This document shows, one piece after another, positions 1 to 11,727 of a stretch of DNA of 64,000 nucleotides. The notes beneath the pieces were generated by a model, which saw only the letters and a program-made list of their open reading frames with translations, was not told the origin of the DNA and made no database searches. The position numbers and the translations under genes were made by a program. This stretch comes from Trifolium pratense. Taxonomy: Eukaryota > Streptophyta > Magnoliopsida > Fabales > Fabaceae. Every line of letters starts with the position of its first letter. Positions within the stretch are counted from its first letter, which is position 1. The stretch is taken from NCBI RefSeq assembly GCF_020283565.1, contig NC_060063.1, positions 7,586,563 to 7,650,562 of the forward strand. Reading direction: 5' to 3'.

Positions 1-275
1 TGCCAAATATATGGATTGGAAAACTAATTGAATTGGTACTAAATCACTCAAGCAGACGGATAATTTCAGTTACAGAGTATACTAAGAAACTGAAATAAAA
101 AAAAAAAAAAAAAAAAAAAAAAACCATGAAATGGAACAGTGCTCCTGATGTGTTTTGTGTGTTAAATCCACAGTGTTTCTAAAATTGATGTACAATAGTT
201 TGATTTTAACTTCTTAGAGTGTCCGTGCCAAGGGAAAAACTAGATACGTGTATGCATAACTAAACGTGAAATTAC

Positions 276-3200
276 CTGATATTCCTGAAAATATATAAAT
301 CCTGTACAGATTGAGAAGAAAGTCCATGTTATCTGAAACATCGGAACAATAAGAATTGCATCGAACAAGGACAGTCCTTCATTCAACCTAGTCATCTGCA
401 CAATCGGTATAGTTTATATGATCAAAACATTGCAAACATTGAGATAAAGGCCCTAAGTTATTTTTTAACCCAAAAAGAAGCCTTACCCAAAATCCAGCAG
501 TACTGAGAAAAAAAAGAAGCATGGAATACGTGAACCAGCTGTGCAACTGATAACCATTGGACATAGCCAGCCGTAAGAGGTTAGACCTGCCAAAATAAAG
601 TTGACATTATTAGGAATAAAGTGCATGGTTATTGTGTCATGAATGAAGCATGATAGCATGTCAGAGTAGCAGACTTACAGCGATTTGGCGAACAAAACTG
701 AACATGAACCTATAGCCCCTGAAACTACAGCATATGAAAATGGCAATAGCATACTCCAAAAGGGTTTGAGGTCATGTCCTGATACAGCAAGCATAAATTC
801 ACCCCGCCTGCACATTTTACATGTTAATCATAAAGAAAAAAATTTGTTTAAATTGAACTATCAACAAATAATTAAATCCTAGGCATTACTTGTAAATGGA
901 GTGATGCAAGATAACAATTACAATCAAAGCTAGAAGGTACAGAAGGAATGCTGCATTGGTATATTTCTCTGTCAACTGCTCCGGAGTATAAACTGAAACG
1001 CAAACAGCCCATCACAAAAATTAGTTTGCACTATTGAAATGAACGTTTTTTCTTTATGATATTATGATTTATTCATATGTTCAGCAAAAATTAATCTTGA
1101 CATTTAACGACCATAATGAACATATGAACTGATAAATCAAATTATATTTTGGGTTAAATATGTTTTTAGTCCTTATAAAATCATGTTATTTCAAGTTTAG
1201 TTCCTATTACATTTTAATGGTAATTTTAGTCCTCCATAATATTGCAGTTTATAAGAATAGTCCCTATTTTGGAAACTTTTTACAAAAAATGGATATTTTT
1301 AGTCCATCAAATTAGTCCCAACAAAATGCAAATAGGGATTAAAAATGAATATATTTTTTGAGGGACTAAACTTAAAAACTCGTGATTTTGTAGGACTGAA
1401 AACATATTTAACCCTTAAATTTATAGCAAAAGCATTAAAAATTAAAATGCTATGTGAACTGGTCTCGAAAACAAAAGTCCAATACACTTAAGGATGCAGT
1501 TTGCTGAATTATTCATTTAAGTCAATTGCATATAACATTTGATATTGATAATACTATCTGAAACTTAATTTCGCTTTCAGCTTAATTAAGAAATGAACAT
1601 TGTTTTCACACGAGACATAGAACCAATGCTTTAATTGAAGTAGCTGATATGTTGCATACCAGGTGATTGGTGATTGCCAAAAGCAACTAGAAAAACATTT
1701 CCAAGAACAATGAAAGCTGTGGCAACCAGTACCCTGTTTAAAGGACAATTAATTATTAACACACAAGAACTTACATCGGTAGAACAGTTTTGGTGGAAAG
1801 GAAAAAAGTGAAACAGTAATTTCAATTCAAATTTGGCATACTTGACTGTCACCATTTTGTTCAACACAAAGTAAGCAAATGCAAGGTTAGATACAAATTG
1901 AACAGATCCCAGAGCTGCAAGAAGTGACTGCGGAGCAAACAGAAGAATAGTTAATCAGAAGGAAAGGCGTTACAATAATGTAAAACTACGGAACAATAAA
2001 ATCATAAAATTACATATGGTTTGAAAAAAAAAAATCCAAAAAGTATCATAGAAACATACCTGAGCAGCATAGCCAAACGAAATGAAATTAAGACAGTTTC
2101 CAAAAAAGAAAAATAGGATACCTGCATATCAAGATTTATACAACAGAAACAAAAACAATGAATCAGCCACTTGGGTGAAATGTGCAAAAACCAACGTATA
2201 TAAATGCAACTATATTATACCGATTCTCCAACTCGGAAAGTATATAATAGGCTTCAGGGTCATCTTTCCATGTACCCCATCACTTCCAAGTAAATATCTT
2301 TCTCTCTGCAAAAAGCATAACACAACTTATTCATTGATGTTTCCGGACTAATTTGATATTGCAACTTTAAAGAAAGTTATGTGAATATTGCCAGAAATTA
2401 TTCAGATTGCAAATTGATATGGCATTCAAATAAGTCAAACGACGTGAACAAAAATCAGCTGGAATTAAATTTAACAAAATGTTTCACTGATTCACTTTAG
2501 GGTATGTTTAGATGGAAGATTTTGGAGGGAGGGTTTTGAAGGGTTAAGTCTATAGTTTGATATATAATTGACATTTTAAAAAATTGAAAATATTAACATG
2601 ATAGATGATCATATAACAATTAAATCACAATTTATTTTTGAAACACTATAACTTCCTTAAGTTAGAAAAGAAAGATTCGTCCTCCTCTCCCCTCCACTCT
2701 ACCATCTAAACATACCCTTATAATGTTGAAAGTCTATGTCACATTTAAGTTCTTTTTAGTCCCCCCTAATCCAAAAGATATGCATACATTATCTTATTCA
2801 AAACATTGCTATCCAAAGCAATGATGTAACAAAGATGTAAATGAGGTTAAAAATGATGTATTAACCAATTAACTAAGTTAAGAATTATCATGTCAGCTGA
2901 AATCTGAGAAGGAACACATTACAACAACACCAACCGAGTCTTATCCCACTAAGTAGGATTGGCTACATTGATCAAACCACATCATAATGTTTTGTCATAT
3001 ATCATACTCTATCCAACTCAGTAATGAACTAGGTCTTTCTTAATGGTTTCTCTTATTGTTTTTCTAGGTCTTCGTTGTCTCTAGCAATTTGACTACGCTT
3101 CATCTTATCTACTCTCCTTATTACAGAATCTACAGGTCTTCTCTCCACATGCTCAAACCAATCCTACCTTAAAGGTCTCTAATGTTGCCATTCCTAATCC

Positions 3201-3890
3201 TATCTCGTCTAGTCTTACACTCAAAACGGCATTCAATAGTTTAATCTCGTGTTGGTTTTTTACCTCCCAACACTCCGCCCGTACAACATTACCAGTCTTA
3301 CAGTAGTACTACAAAACTTTCCCTTCAATTTGAGCAGTACTTTTGTATCACATAAAACACCTAAGGCGTTCCACCATTTCAACCACTCAACTTGAATTCA
3401 ATGGTTTACATCTTCTATTTCTCCGTCGTTTTGTACTATAGACCCAAAATATTTAAACAGTGTGATATGATCTCCAAACCAAAAGACCGTGTATACATAC
3501 ATACATGTACATAAAAGATATTTAAATCGTGTGACTTGTGGTATGATATGATCTCCAAACCGAGAGACAATGTATACACACATACATATATACAATACAT
3601 AAAAGTACATCACGACGTCCTTGTGAGCTTAACTCAGTTGGTAGGGACATTGCATTATTTATGCAGGAGTCGGGGTTCGAACCCCAGACACTCCACTTAT
3701 TCACCTTTAAAGCCACTAGGCTACTTGACCAAACAAAACAAAAAAACAAAGTACATCACAAACGAATTCAAGGTGAGAATAACAATTTAAGCCATACCTC
3801 ATTATGTCCTAGTTTAAGAAGGTTGGTCCCAAAGTTTATAGCAATACTACCAAAAAGATTGATGAAAGCTCCAACAACCCACTCCCCCAT
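276..3890 (-). CDS. NIPA-type magnesium transporter, 3' end beyond window
   Basis: Nine minus-strand exons join in one frame with GT..AG borders: 3890-3798, 2305-2221, 2121-2060, 1927-1842, 1733-1660, 992-890, 807-679, 586-487 and 395-276, giving 284 codons. The ATG at 3890-3888 opens MGEWVVGAFINLFGSIAINF, the typical N-terminus of plant NIPA (DUF803) proteins. Later markers are GNCLNFISFGYAAQ, SLLAALGSVQFVSNLAFAYF, GNHQSPVYTPEQLTEKYTNA, SGAIGSCSVLFAKSL and GLSLFDAILIVPMFQ. These are hydrophobic helices of a multi-pass membrane protein. The family is thought to move Mg2+ across plasma or endosomal membranes; transport in plants is not well proven. The spacing and the hydrophilic insert after helix 1 look closest to the NIPA8/NIPA9 branch. 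The last donor at 275-271 leaves roughly 100-150 C-terminal residues to the left of position 1. Bases 1-270 look intronic. All exon phases agree, so the model is firm. Confidence 0.93.
1151..1414. mobile_element. MITE with 23-bp terminal inverted repeats
   Basis: The 264-bp segment begins gggttaaatatgtttttagt and ends with its near-perfect complement (one mismatch in 23). It is AT-rich without coding capacity and lies in the NIPA intron between 992 and 1660. The family is a common legume non-autonomous DNA element; superfamily is not assigned because no clear TSD was seen. Confidence 0.75.
2499..2718. mobile_element. MITE in NIPA intron 1
   Basis: Ends read agggtatgtttagatgg at the left and its complement at the right, about 220 bp apart, enclosing non-coding DNA. 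This is a small inverted-repeat element in the long first intron of the NIPA gene. Confidence 0.7.
2935..3480 (-). pseudogene. Degenerate LINE reverse-transcriptase 3' fragment
   Basis: Read on the minus strand, broken frames give YFGSIVQNDGEIEDVNHR, then RPVMLYG, then HVERRPVDSVIRRVDKMKRS and a final segment ending near a GIRLG-like tail at about 2940. This is the C-terminal order of a widespread plant non-LTR element: RT tail, FGHVERRP block, then the conserved 3' UTR copy of 'cccactaagtaggattggct'. Stops and frameshifts make it dead. It lies inside NIPA intron 1 in the same orientation as the gene. A related fragment is at 12560-12965. Confidence 0.75.
3617..3750 (+). mobile_element. tRNA-derived SINE
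   Basis: It contains an A-box-like gagcttaactcagttggtag and a B-box ggttcgaacc 45-50 bp later, followed by 'gccactaggctacttgacc' and an A-rich tail. This is the typical layout of a legume SINE with an internal Pol III promoter. It does not fold as a complete tRNA with an acceptor stem. Confidence 0.75.
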
Positions 3891-4468
3891 GGATAAAAGA
3901 TGTGGCACCACAAAAGAGACACCACATACACCAAAAAAAACTTGCGTTCACTGTCCAACAGAAGTTAACTCTCAAACTTTCACACAAATTGAGACAAAGC
4001 AAAGTGGAAATTGGAATATAGATTATTTTGCAGCTTTTGTTGTAAGCACCAAATGAATCAGCTTCAAAACAACACTATAATAAATAAACCTGCATCATTA
4101 GCAAACATAAATCAAACAACTAAACCAAAAATCTTCAATAATGTAGTCAAATACTAATAATTAATTGTTAGCTAAGAAATTGTTCATGAAAAGTGAAACT
4201 ATATGTAAAAAATTTAAAAGAAAAAAATATATTAAATAAGGGGAAAAAATAAATTAAAGGGTAGCATAAATTAGCTAAATTTAATCCCAAAATGAAATAA
4301 AAAATTTCAAATTTTGGGGGCATACAATTTTGATCAATAAAGGGAAGAAAAAATCACAGAAATTGCAACAATTGAATGCACGAATTAACCAAATCAAAAG
4401 CAACAAAAATTCAATATACTTCATTGAAAAAATTCAGATCTGCTAAATTTGGTAGAAAATCGAAATTG

Positions 4469-4499
<31 letters not shown>

Positions 4500-4552
4500 A
4501 GCGAAATTGCATTGTTGATGAATTGATAAATTAGGAAGTTGATTTGATTTAC

Positions 4553-4650
4553 CTGAGAAAGAAGGAATTGAAATTATGCGGTTGGGATTGAAGCGAAGGT
4601 GAACGAATGAATGAATGAATGAATTCAAATTGAAGAGAAGAGGAAAGAGA
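4553..4650 (-). other. 5' UTR exon and promoter side of NIPA gene
   Basis: A good minus-strand donor (rc of atttac at 4547-4552) follows an ATG-free purine-rich leader with a gaat tetranucleotide run near 4605-4625. This suggests a leader exon separated from the ATG exon at 3890 by a UTR intron of about 0.6 kb. The upstream flank to about 4900 has GA-rich runs. The exact transcription start and the UTR acceptor near 3900-4050 are not resolved. Confidence 0.5.
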
Positions 4651-4953
4651 AATAAGGGTTTTAATAAAAGAAGTAAAAAGATGATTAAGTTAATTATTAA
4701 TTAATTAAGTAATTAATAAGGAGTAGTATAAAACAAAAAACATTGTTAATTAATTAAGAAGACTTTTCTTGGTCCAAAAAGAGGGGAAGTTTTTTTGTTT
4801 CGAGAAGAACAATGTTGTAATGTGGTGGAATCGAAGAGAGAGAGAGGAAAGAGAGAGGAAATTGATTGTTGTGTTGTCAATGTCATTAAAGTAAAAGAAA
4901 CAACGTGATATTTGACCGACCGCTATTACCGCCGTCGTCTAATTTAGGTCAAC

Positions 4954-5110
4954 TTTTTTTTTTTTAAATACTTCATCCAATCATAAATATAAGATAAATT
5001 TTCCTTTTTTAGATTCATCGATAATTTAATGAATTTAGACTATAATATGGATCGGATACATTGAATTGTCAATGAATATAAAAAGTTAAGTCTCTCTTAT
5101 ATTAAAGACT
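4954..5110. repeat. Stowaway-like AT-rich repeat remnant
   Basis: The stretch has the 'atacttcatccaatcataaatataag' style start of plant Tc1/mariner-type MITEs, but a matching right end is not clear. Called only as a remnant. Confidence 0.35.
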
Positions 5111-5557
5111 AGAAGAGTAAAAGTTAGGGCAAACTTTAATTTTAGTCTATTCGAAAATAAAAGTTTTTTTTGTTTATAATGAGTTGGGAATCGAACTCAG
5201 ATCTATAGTGTACTACTCAAACCTCTTACCACTAGATCAAACCTAATAGCTTATCTGGAAATAAAAGTTATCGTGTAGATCGCTTGAATGCATAAAAATT
5301 GTACGGGATAACTTTTTTAAAAAACACTAACCAAACAATGTAACGGGTAAATAGATTATATGGACGAACCGGTAGAATAATCCAATTCTCAGTAGTAGGG
5401 ATTCTACTTATCTAGAGTAAAATCCGTTACCAAAGAGATATTATGTAAACATAACATTGAATGAGAGATCTTTTTCAAAAAAAAATTAAAAAGCTTTTTC
5501 AAAAATATTGAATGAGAGATTTTGAGGAAATAATATAATTTATTGAATATTGATTTA

Positions 5558-6040
5558 AGGCAAATGTTAAATAGTGCCCCCGGGGCACTTTTTAAGCCCT
5601 TAAATAGTAAGCTTTTTATAGAAATTTTATCGGAATGCGTAAAGTCAACGCATTGGAAATTGTAGTACTCCCTCCGGTCCTTATTATAAGGAACAATTTG
5701 GAAAAAACACACATACCAAGAAACCTTATCTTTCTTAATAAAAATTCTAAAATTTTACAATCTATTCCAAAACTAACCTTGGTGTATTAATTTATCCTTA
5801 GGGAATATATCACTCTAATTAATGCATAACTTTGGAATGAATACAATTTAATAAGGGTAAAAATGGAATTGTAAGAATAAATTTAATGATTGTTTCTTAT
5901 AAAAAGGACCAAATTTTTTTTCCAAATTGTTCCTTATAAAAAGGACCGGAGGGAGTATTTAACTTTTTGAATAAAAAGTTTCTTTAAATGGAATGCTTAA
6001 AGAGTGCCCCGGGGGCACTCGTTAGCAAGACCCTTGATTT
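5558..6040. mobile_element. Inverted-repeat element with nested Stowaway MITE
   Basis: The ends carry the palindrome-rich block agtgcccccggggcact, left near 5573-5590 and right near 6004-6020. Adjacent bases (ttaaat...ttttaagc on the left, aacg...ctttaagc in complement on the right) also pair. A second element (5668-5955) sits inside, so this is a nested pair. The outer element has no coding capacity. Confidence 0.6.
5668..5955. mobile_element. Stowaway-type MITE
   Basis: It starts ctccctccggtccttattat and ends with the complement (ataaaaaggaccggagggag), flanked by TA on both sides (5666-5667 and 5956-5957). TIRs beginning CTCCCTCC and a TA target duplication define plant Tc1/mariner-like Stowaway MITEs. 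It is inserted in the element at 5558-6040. Confidence 0.88.
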
Positions 6041-6639
6041 AATTGTTTTGAAAGAGGCACAATGTTTTTAAATACAACCACAAAGACTACAAAGGTAAAT
6101 TGACACAAACCCCTCAGCACTAGACCAAACATATTGGCTTACTACTTATATTTTTTGTCACACACAAAGTTTAAAGTTTTGTATAATGTTTTGTCTTTGT
6201 AATTTATTTTAGATAATTTGTATAAAACACAAAATGTAGTTTAAAGTTTTGTACGATGTTTTGTCTTTTTAATTTATTTCATATAATTTGTATAAAACAC
6301 AAAATGTTGTCTTGTGGTTTTAATGGAGACAAGAATTTATTTTTTTGTCCGGCGATCAAACATGGTCGTTTCAAGGAGAGAATAGTGCAGTGATTGTCTT
6401 TGCAATAGACGATGGAGAGTAGCGGCGTAGAACGCAGCGGTGAGGTGCCGAGATGGCGTGAGTGTTAGGTAAAAATACAACGGTGGGTCAGCGTGATCGA
6501 TAGGAAGGCAACAAAATTTTGAGGGTGAGATATGGCGATTAAAGGAATGAGAGTGTGTTTGGACGAACCGGTGAATTTGCTATGTATTTTAGAAATAAAA
6601 CTATTTTCAAAATTTTAATCTTAATCGTTGAAAATCATG

Positions 6640-7190
6640 GCAGGTCCAAGGGTAAAGCGGCCCAAGCTAGGGCTTTAGGCCCCCAACAATTTTTTTTTAA
6701 GGTTTAGGCCCGAAAACTATATTATCAATATAAAGTATATAAATATTGAGGCCTCTGATTTCAAACACAACAGGCCCTATAGTCCGGTTGGTTGTGTTTA
6801 TCATTTGTTAGTGGGAGTATGCGGGTTTGACTCTTACTGATGTCTTGTGTTGTTTTACTTTTCTTTTCACGGTCTTTTATAATGTTCTATAAAATTCTTA
6901 TTTAATTTTCTGTAAATATAAATTTTACGGTTTTTTTGTTTACAATGTTGGCAATGAAGATCAAACCTATGATCTCATACATACTACCCAAATCTTTCAC
7001 CGCTAAGCTGAATTTAGTTGTTTATTTTACGTTTTCCTTTTTTACAATATTTTTTACTTAAAAAATACACATTTTTGTGTTAGGCCTCATATTAATTTAG
7101 GTTTTAGGCCCCACATTATGTTGGGCCGGCCTTATTGAAAATTTTAACAGCCACATTATGTTGGGCCGGCCTTATTGAAAATTTTAAACA
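6640..7190. repeat. Intergenic repeat block with a 40-bp tandem duplication
   Basis: GC-richer 'ggcccaagctagggctttaggcccc' type sequence at 6655-6690 and 'ggccccacattatgttgggccggcc' at 7107-7131 face each other as rough inverted ends. The right end is duplicated: 7111-7147 repeats exactly at 7151-7187 (period 40). A tRNA-like/SINE-like stretch lies at about 6930-7020. No gene is visible. Confidence 0.5.
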
Positions 7191-7744
7191 AACTGGTATA
7201 ACTGGAGGATATGAAAATGGAGTAGATCTCGATTCAAGAAAAAGAAGTGGCATCGATAAGTTATTGGAGCCACAATTATGTCCATATCAGTTGTAACAAT
7301 TAAAAAAAAAACATTTCAAAAGTTATGATTTTTTTATCAGATAAAAAATTATGAATTTCTAAACAAATTAATTTTTTAAAATCGATATTCTTTACGCGCA
7401 AATGCAAAATCTAATATATCAATTTTTATGGTACTGCAATGAATAATGATAGATAAATCCTGTCTAAAAATGTATATCCAAACCCAAGGTAAAAATTTGT
7501 ATTTCTATTTGTAATACTTTTCCATAAATATAATGGACAAAAAGTAATTAATATGGTTATATAATCATTATCTTTTTTTTTTGAAAGGATGGTTATATAA
7601 TCATTATCATTATTTATTATATTTGGATATGTGAATGGTTAGTGCATTATGGTACATAAAATTGGTTCGTCTTTTTAGTGTCCAACAACTACTACTCAAC
7701 AACAATATCCTTTTGTAACGAACAAAGAAAGAATATTTGAGACA

Positions 7745-7854
7745 AAAAACTAACTAGTGGAAGAGAGAGGAAAGAGAAAGAGAGATAGATAGAGAGATAG
7801 AAGAAGTGTTAATTGGTTGATCAACTTTGGTTGTTTGGATTGGTTAAGGAAACC
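7745..7854 (+). promoter_or_regulatory. GA-rich 5' leader of TM9SF gene
   Basis: A gagagagg/aaagagaaagagagatagatag purine tract lies just upstream of the ATG at 7855. It is probably 5' UTR. No TATA box could be fixed with confidence. Confidence 0.4.
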
Positions 7855-10800
7855 ATGGCAAAAGGGCTATGGATCTATGTGTGTTTTATGTCCCTTATAA
7901 TCCAAATTGCTAATTGTTTTTACCTTCCTGGTGTTGCACCTGAGGATTTCCACAAGGTCATTAATTTTTATCTATTATCAAATGCATGCATGAATGCATG
8001 CTTGTGTCATTCATGAATTGCATGTCAATTACCTTTTTTTCAATTGAATTTCTTGTAACATTATTATTTGAGAATTTAGATCTATTTTGCATTGGCACTT
8101 TCTAGATGTGTTTAGTGAGATCACAACATTTTGGTTTTCTGTGTATGAAATCCTATATCCATATTTCTAAATACAAGAGGATGAAGGAAGGAAATGGAAA
8201 GAATTTCCTAGCTCCTGCGCATACGAAAAGAATTCAGTTGGGAGGGGAGAATATACCTTGTGTGTATCACAAGTTATCTGGCGGAGATTAGTCATCGCTA
8301 ACGACGGTGGAAACTGAGTTAGGCAGGGCGAGAATTTATATAATTTTTTTTTTTTTTTTTTAAGCAATTTATATAATTTCTTAATTTCCCATGCAATTGC
8401 ATATTTTTTACGTAACTCATTTTCTAAGACAATGTTTTAATTAAATTGCAACTACATTGATATTGTGGAGAATTGCAGTTAAATGCGGTTTGAATTACGG
8501 TCGCATAGACCACAAAAACCTTTATATGTAGCATTTACAGACCTTTCTTTAAAATGTTGAAGGCCATGTTAACACAATTGACACTTAACAACATATTCAC
8601 TATTTTGGTTTTTGGTGTTTTATTTTAATGGTTTTTGCTATTTGTTATGTTGATGGATGACAGGGAGATCCATTGAGGGTGAAAGTGAACAAACTGTCTT
8701 CTACAAAAACACAACTTCCTTACTCATACTATTCACTGCCTTACTGTCAGCCAGATCACATTATTGACAGTGCTGAGAATCTCGGAGAAGTTCTTCGAGG
8801 TGACCGTATCGAGAACTCTCCTTATATGGTTGGTGCACCCAATTTCCCCATTCATCCTATCATTCAGTTACTATATATAGGGTTAGCGGCGCAGCTTGTT
8901 GCCTGTTTACCTTTCATTCATGTGTACTTATCATATATTTATTAATGATATGAAGTAACTTGAATCTTCCAGTTTAAAATGAGAGAACCACAGATGTGCA
9001 ATGTTGTTTGTCGTCTAATTCTTAATGCGAAAACAGCCAAAGAGTTCAAGGAAAAGATAGAAGACGAATATCGGGTGAACATGTGAGTCTCTCTAATGAT
9101 ACACTTAAAATTTTCATCACTTATGTCTCTAATGTGACAAAAACAATGCATTATTGCAGGATTTTAGACAATCTTCCTTTGGTTGTTCCGCTTCGACGAC
9201 CTGATCAGGAATCGTCTTTAGTGTATCTGCATGGCTTTCTAGTTGGTCTTAAAGGACAATATGCTGGAGTAAGTTTTTCAGGTTTCTTTGTTTATTTTTA
9301 TGCCCTTTTGTTTCAATTCATTTTAACCTCTTGTATATGAATAATGACAGAACAAGGATGAAAAGCATTTTATACATAATCACTTAACATTTGTGGTTAA
9401 GTATCATAGAGATCCTGTAACAGAGTTTTCAAGAATTGTAGGCTTTGAGGTTAAACCTTTCAGGTTGTGTTATAATTCTTTCCTTTTTTATTGCATGTAT
9501 ATTAATCTGTGTTAATTTCTTAAGTGTAATATTTTTCAATTGAAATTACCCTTATGAATACAGTGTAAAGCATGAATATGAAGGTGAATGGGATGAAAAC
9601 ACCACTCGCTTAACTACTTGCGATCCACATGCGAAAAAGATAATCTCAGGCACTGAACCTCCTCAAGAGGTTGAAGACAAGAAGGAAATTATTTTCACCT
9701 ATGATGTTGAGTTCCAGGTTAGTTCCATAATTTCGAAGTAACTAATTGCATTAAGGCGAAAATGAGCATTGATTTTTGGTGTTGATGTCCTTCGTAATTG
9801 TGTAATCATCGTGCAGGAAAGCGATGTAAAGTGGGCATCTCGCTGGGATTCCTATCTTCTAATGGCAGATGATCAAATTCACTGGTTTTCGATTATTAAT
9901 TCTTTAATGATAGTACTTTTCCTATCCGGTATGGTGGCTATGATAATGTTAAGGACGCTTTACCGCGATATCTCAAAGTATAATCAATTAGAGACACAGG
10001 AAGAAGCTCAGGAAGAGACGGGGTGGAAACTTGTTCATGGAGATGTTTTCAGGCCTCCTTCAAACTCGGATTTACTATGTGTGTATGTCGGTACAGGTGT
10101 TCAGTTTTTTGGAATGGTTCTTGTCACTATGATGTTTGCTGCACTTGGATTTCTGTCTCCTTCAAATAGAGGAGGGTTAATGACTGCCATGCTTCTTCTC
10201 TGGGCTCTTATGGGACTATGCGGTGGATATTCTTCGGCGCGTCTTTACAAGTTATTCAAGGGAACAGAGTGGAAAAAAATCACTCTCAAGACAGCTTTTA
10301 TGTTTCCTTCAATTGTCTTTGCAATATTCTTTGTACTAAATGCTCTTATTTGGGGTCAAAGGTCTTCTGGGGCAGTGCCATTTGGTACAATGTTTGCTCT
10401 TGTTTTCTTATGGTTCGGCATCTCGGTACCACTTGTATTTCTTGGTGGTCAAATAGGTTTTAAAAAACCTGAGATTGAAGATCCTGTAAAGACAAGTAAG
10501 ATACCAAGGCAGATACCAGAGCAGGCTTGGTACATGAACTCGGTCTTCGCGATTCTAATCGGAGGCATACTCCCTTTTGGTGCTGTCTTCATCGAGCTTT
10601 TCTTTATTCTCACATCTATTTGGTTGCATCAATTTTATTATATATTTGGTTTCTTGTTCATTGTGTTCCTCATCCTTCTTGTTACTTGCGCCGAGATCAC
10701 TATAGTTCTTTGTTACTTCCAGCTCTGTAGTGAAGACTACATGTGGTGGTGGAGATCATATCTCACTTCTGGTTCCTCTGCACTCTACCTTTTCCTATAT

Positions 10801-10974
10801 GCTACATTTTACTTCTTCACAAAACTTGAGATTACAAAACCAGTATCTGGAGTCTTGTACTTCGGCTACATGTTGCTTCTTTCATATGGCTTCTTTGTGG
10901 TGACTGGTACAATTGGTTTCTATGCATGCTTCTGGTTTACAAGGTTAATCTATTCTTCAGTGAAAGTTGACTGA
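7855..10974 (+). CDS. TMN: Transmembrane 9 superfamily (EMP70) protein
   Basis: Seven exons join in phase: 7855-7956, 8664-8828, 8973-9082, 9160-9268, 9351-9463, 9564-9717 and 9817-10974, encoding 636 aa. The ATG at 7855 in aaaccatggc has an ideal plant context. Residues 1-21 form a signal peptide. The lumenal domain holds [30 protein letters not shown], the [14 protein letters not shown] block and KHEYEGEW. The last exon carries nine hydrophobic helices, with [42 protein letters not shown] and [18 protein letters not shown]. The C-terminus ends SSVKVD, a K-x-D motif that in plant EMP proteins binds COPI and retains them in the Golgi. TM9SF proteins act in the secretory pathway and in trafficking of membrane proteins. 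It resembles the Arabidopsis TMN8/9/10 branch; which one is not settled. Confidence 0.96.
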
Positions 10975-11727
10975 TAAATGGCTTGTGAAGGTTTAAATCA
11001 CTGGAACGGTGAATTACTGGGAATCTTCAGCTGCTCCTTTGTTCCTGCATAACATCAGAAATTTTTTGTATCACTAGTATAGGCTATTTTCAAGTTCTAA
11101 TTTTGTTTTTTCGAATATATTTTCTTAGCGTCATATTCATATTTTGTACGAGACATTCTTGAGAGGACGACTATCTTCCTGTCTTCAATGTCAGATTTAA
11201 GAAAAAAGGACTTAATGCTGGTTGTAAATGTACACTTTTGATATAAATCATGCTGAAATCTGGTAATGTAAGGTTTCAACTTTGTGATTTTGACTCTGAT
11301 TTTACTTTGCGGCAACTAAATTGCCAGGAAAATAGATTCATTCAGCAAACCTGTGACTGAAATTGCATCAGTTTGGATAATAGTCAGCAAAATATTAAAA
11401 CAGGTAATGCTTTTGGTCTTCGATAAGTGGTGTTGGAGAATAAAAGCCAAAAAACAATAAAATTGCAGCTTATAAGAAAACCTATTTGGATCCAATCATT
11501 AAAAAACCACACTCATTTTAATCTCACTTTCCTTACACATCGGCCAAAGAATGACCTAAACAATTTTATAATGTTGTAAACAGTTAGTTCTTTGCAACCT
11601 CAGTGGCAGGCCTAACCAGACGTGTAGTACAACACTAGCGATTCTCACAACTCAACCGGAATGATTATGTGATGCTTTCACCATTTAACCTTGCATAGAA
11701 AACATGCACTTTAGGAGACGAGTTGTA
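10975..11727. other. TM9SF 3' UTR and convergent intergenic space
   Basis: The TM9SF 3' UTR probably runs to about 11,300-11,400. The CNGC5/6-like gene converges from the right and its stop codon is at 11728. No further gene, repeat with clear ends or RNA gene was seen in these 750 bp. Confidence 0.5.

Noticed and set aside
3661..4056. 131-codon frame near the NIPA start
   Set aside because: It runs through a SINE and across the antisense of NIPA exon 1; no homology or splice support.
7813..7854. Upstream extension of the TM9SF reading frame from a TTG
   Set aside because: The ATG at 7855 has an ideal context and begins a normal signal peptide.
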